Origin: Nanobdellota archaeon
GTDB lineage: Archaea; Nanoarchaeota; Nanoarchaeia; Parvarchaeales; Parvarchaeaceae
Direction: 5' to 3'
DNA: 5,161 bases
Assembly: GCA_021834945.1 (NCBI GenBank)
Contig: JAKBRA010000040.1
Coordinates: 1 to 5,161 of the forward strand
The notes beneath the pieces were generated by a model, which did not search any database, was not told where the DNA came from, and worked only from the letters and a program-made list of their open reading frames with translations. How positions within the stretch are numbered: position 1 is the first letter of the stretch; each line of letters starts with the position of its first letter. The translations under genes were made by a program, and so were the position numbers. Positions 3,834-5,161 of the stretch are shown piece after piece.

Positions 3834-5161
3834 AAGTCACAGCAAGTTTGATATAAAGACAATAGGCAAGTACTACTCCATATTTTCAGATTTCATATAC
3901 AAAAACAGAAAGTGGGTGATTCTATCTCTCTTTATAGCGCTTTCCGTTTTCTTCTCTCTTGAATTTTATTACATAAGGATATGGGATTACCTTGTCAGGA
4001 TAATGGATGCACAGTTCTTTTTCCATGGTGGCACGTATTTTGAGATACCCCGTGCCATACTTGAAAGCGTTATAATAGGTTTATACGGCTTTGTGATGGG
4101 CCCGCTTGCAATATACGGCTTCATAATAACTGCTACTGTGATATTCTTTCTTGCGGTTTACGACTTCTCAAAGGCCTTCAAGCTGAAAATGCTTCTTGTT
4201 TTGCTGATACTCATGAACCCCTACATAATATTCTACACCATGCAGGCAGGCTCTGAGCTAATGGTTTTTTCCTTCCTGATACTTTTCGTTGCAGAAGTAA
4301 AAAGAGGCAGGGCATTCTATGCCGGCCTTTTCTTCGTCCTTGCTTTCATTTCAAAGTACTATGCAATCTTCTTCATAATTCTTGCTTTGTTCCTTATAAA
4401 CAAGGACATTAGAAAGAGCCTGGAGAAGATACTTGTTTTTATCGGTTCCAGCTTACTTTTTATCTCTCCGTACTTAGCTTACAATCTCATATTCTTCCAT
4501 AACTTCATATACAGTTTTGCTTCATCGGTAAAGGAAAATGCCGGCGGAGGGCTCATTCCTGCTTTGCCTTCAAATTTCCTTTACCTAATGTTGGAATTTG
4601 CATTTCTTGCTGCAGTTATTGCCATTGTTGTGATAAGGAGCTTGCTTTTTAAAACGAAAGAAAGAACGCATTGGCTCAGTTTCAAAAACAATGGGCTAAT
4701 GCTTTTAGTTGTTGCATTTCTGATAGGAGCTTATATATTCGGAACTAGTGCCCACAGCTTGGGCGGTGGCTACAGATTTATATTGGGTGCAGTAATTTTC
4801 TCAACGCTTATTGTGAGCCTTGTCCTAAACAAAAGGGATACTGGTTGGATGTTTGCACTGGCAGTAATAGGCATAATATTTGCGATTTTCATATTAATGT
4901 CGTTTGCTGACGACGGGCATATAAACAAGGTTGAGATGCAAACTGCAATATCTTTATTTAAATCCGTATACAACACAACAAACTGCACAGTCCAATCTAA
5001 CCAATGGGTGGAGCTAAACTACTACGGCTTAAGCGCCACGTATCCGCTTTACAATGCATCTGCAAGCACACAGTACCCAATACTGAATTTCGGACCTGTT
5101 AACACAACCTATCCGTTGATAAAAGAAGAGGATAACTTCTACCTTTATGGGTACAGCACAT
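3820..5161 (+). CDS. Polytopic membrane protein, probable GT-C (GT39/ArnT-like) glycosyltransferase, 3' end outside the window
   Basis: From ATG 3820 the frame is open for 447 codons to the window edge without a stop. After a basic N-terminus and a first membrane helix (~32-51) comes an external loop with W55-D56 and then GGTYFEIPRAIL at 70-81. That resembles the first loop of archaeal GT-C enzymes, which typically read WDE...YFE.xRPPL; an acidic residue here is catalytic in the family. Around ten further hydrophobic segments follow to ~364, with the pattern AGLFFVLAFISKYYA (168-182) resembling the 'GLxxLTRY' helix of GT39-like proteins. From ~365 the protein becomes a hydrophilic, presumably external domain with sequons at N385, N388, N412 and N428 and the segment NQWVELNYYGLSATYP (394-409). 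GT-C enzymes use lipid-phosphate sugars on the outer membrane face, so the upstream synthase is a natural partner. The start lies 14 bases inside the upstream gene, lacks a Shine-Dalgarno sequence and is likely translationally coupled. The gene is certain; the GT-C call is by topology and motif resemblance and may be a divergent or inactive member. Confidence 0.78.
   Translation, partial: MKKTKSHSKFDIKTIGKYYSIFSDFIYKNRKWVILSLFIALSVFFSLEFYYIRIWDYLVRIMDAQFFFHGGTYFEIPRAILESVIIGLYGFVMGPLAIYGFIITATVIFFLAVYDFSKAFKLKMLLVLLILMNPYIIFYTMQAGSELMVFSFLILFVAEVKRGRAFYAGLFFVLAFISKYYAIFFIILALFLINKDIRKSLEKILVFIGSSLLFISPYLAYNLIFFHNFIYSFASSVKENAGGGLIPALPSNFLYLMLEFAFLAAVIAIVVIRSLLFKTKERTHWLSFKNNGLMLLVVAFLIGAYIFGTSAHSLGGGYRFILGAVIFSTLIVSLVLNKRDTGWMFALAVIGIIFAIFILMSFADDGHINKVEMQTAISLFKSVYNTTNCTVQSNQWVELNYYGLSATYPLYNASASTQYPILNFGPVNTTYPLIKEEDNFYLYGYST

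Noticed and set aside
4770..4988. 72-codon minus-strand open frame
   Set aside because: It is opposite the continuous 447-codon membrane-protein frame that runs off the edge; the translation has no recognisable features.
1..5161. CRISPR array, tRNA/rRNA gene, insertion sequence, toxin-antitoxin or defence system
   Set aside because: No regularly spaced direct repeats, no cloverleaf-like or rRNA-like stretches, no transposase or nuclease motifs, and all genes are accounted for by translation and glycosylation/nucleotide-metabolism-type families.

Overview
The window looks like chromosomal DNA of an AT-rich archaeon (roughly 36-38% GC by eye). It holds three complete genes plus one gene cut by each window edge. 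The archaeal assignment rests on four points. The first gene encodes the end of an archaeal-type elongation factor 2, with the diphthamide-site motif and a C-terminus ending in RKGLPP. The intergenic regions carry TATA-box-like elements 25-40 bases from start codons. None of the visible starts has a Shine-Dalgarno sequence. The glycosyltransferase has the GT-A plus four-helix architecture known from archaeal dolichol-phosphate mannose synthases. Placement in a small-genome DPANN-type lineage is possible but is only an inference.

Layout: (1) 1-613, plus strand, C-terminal part of EF-2 (domains IV and V). (2) 614-727, a convergent intergenic spacer with an A/T-only hairpin that could terminate transcripts from both sides. 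(3) 728-2209, minus strand, a 493-residue Asn/Ser-rich surface protein without cysteine. It has an N-terminal membrane segment, a DUF4382-like domain, a helical middle and about 25 N-glycosylation sequons. (4) 2210-2263, a 54-bp divergent promoter built around a perfectly palindromic TATA box. (5) 2264-2731, plus strand, a HIT-family nucleotide hydrolase/transferase with a probable zinc site. (6) 2732-2810, a promoter-bearing spacer. (7) 2811-3833, plus strand, a GT2 glycosyltransferase fused to a GtrA-type membrane domain, resembling dolichol-phosphate mannose synthase. (8) 3820-5161 and beyond, plus strand, a large polytopic membrane protein that starts inside the preceding gene. It looks like a GT-C (GT39/ArnT-like) glycosyltransferase and runs off the right edge.

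The right half reads as a small lipid-linked glycosylation operon. The GT2-GtrA enzyme would load a sugar onto a polyprenyl phosphate on the cytoplasmic face, and the overlapping GT-C protein would use that lipid-linked sugar on the outer face. The sequon-dense surface protein to the left is the kind of protein such a pathway modifies, but the link is contextual only. No mobile elements, CRISPR arrays, tRNA/rRNA genes or recognisable defence systems were seen. The most unusual features are the symmetric divergent promoter, which may give two (near-)leaderless mRNAs, and the A7-containing 14-base overlap between the two glycosyltransferase genes.
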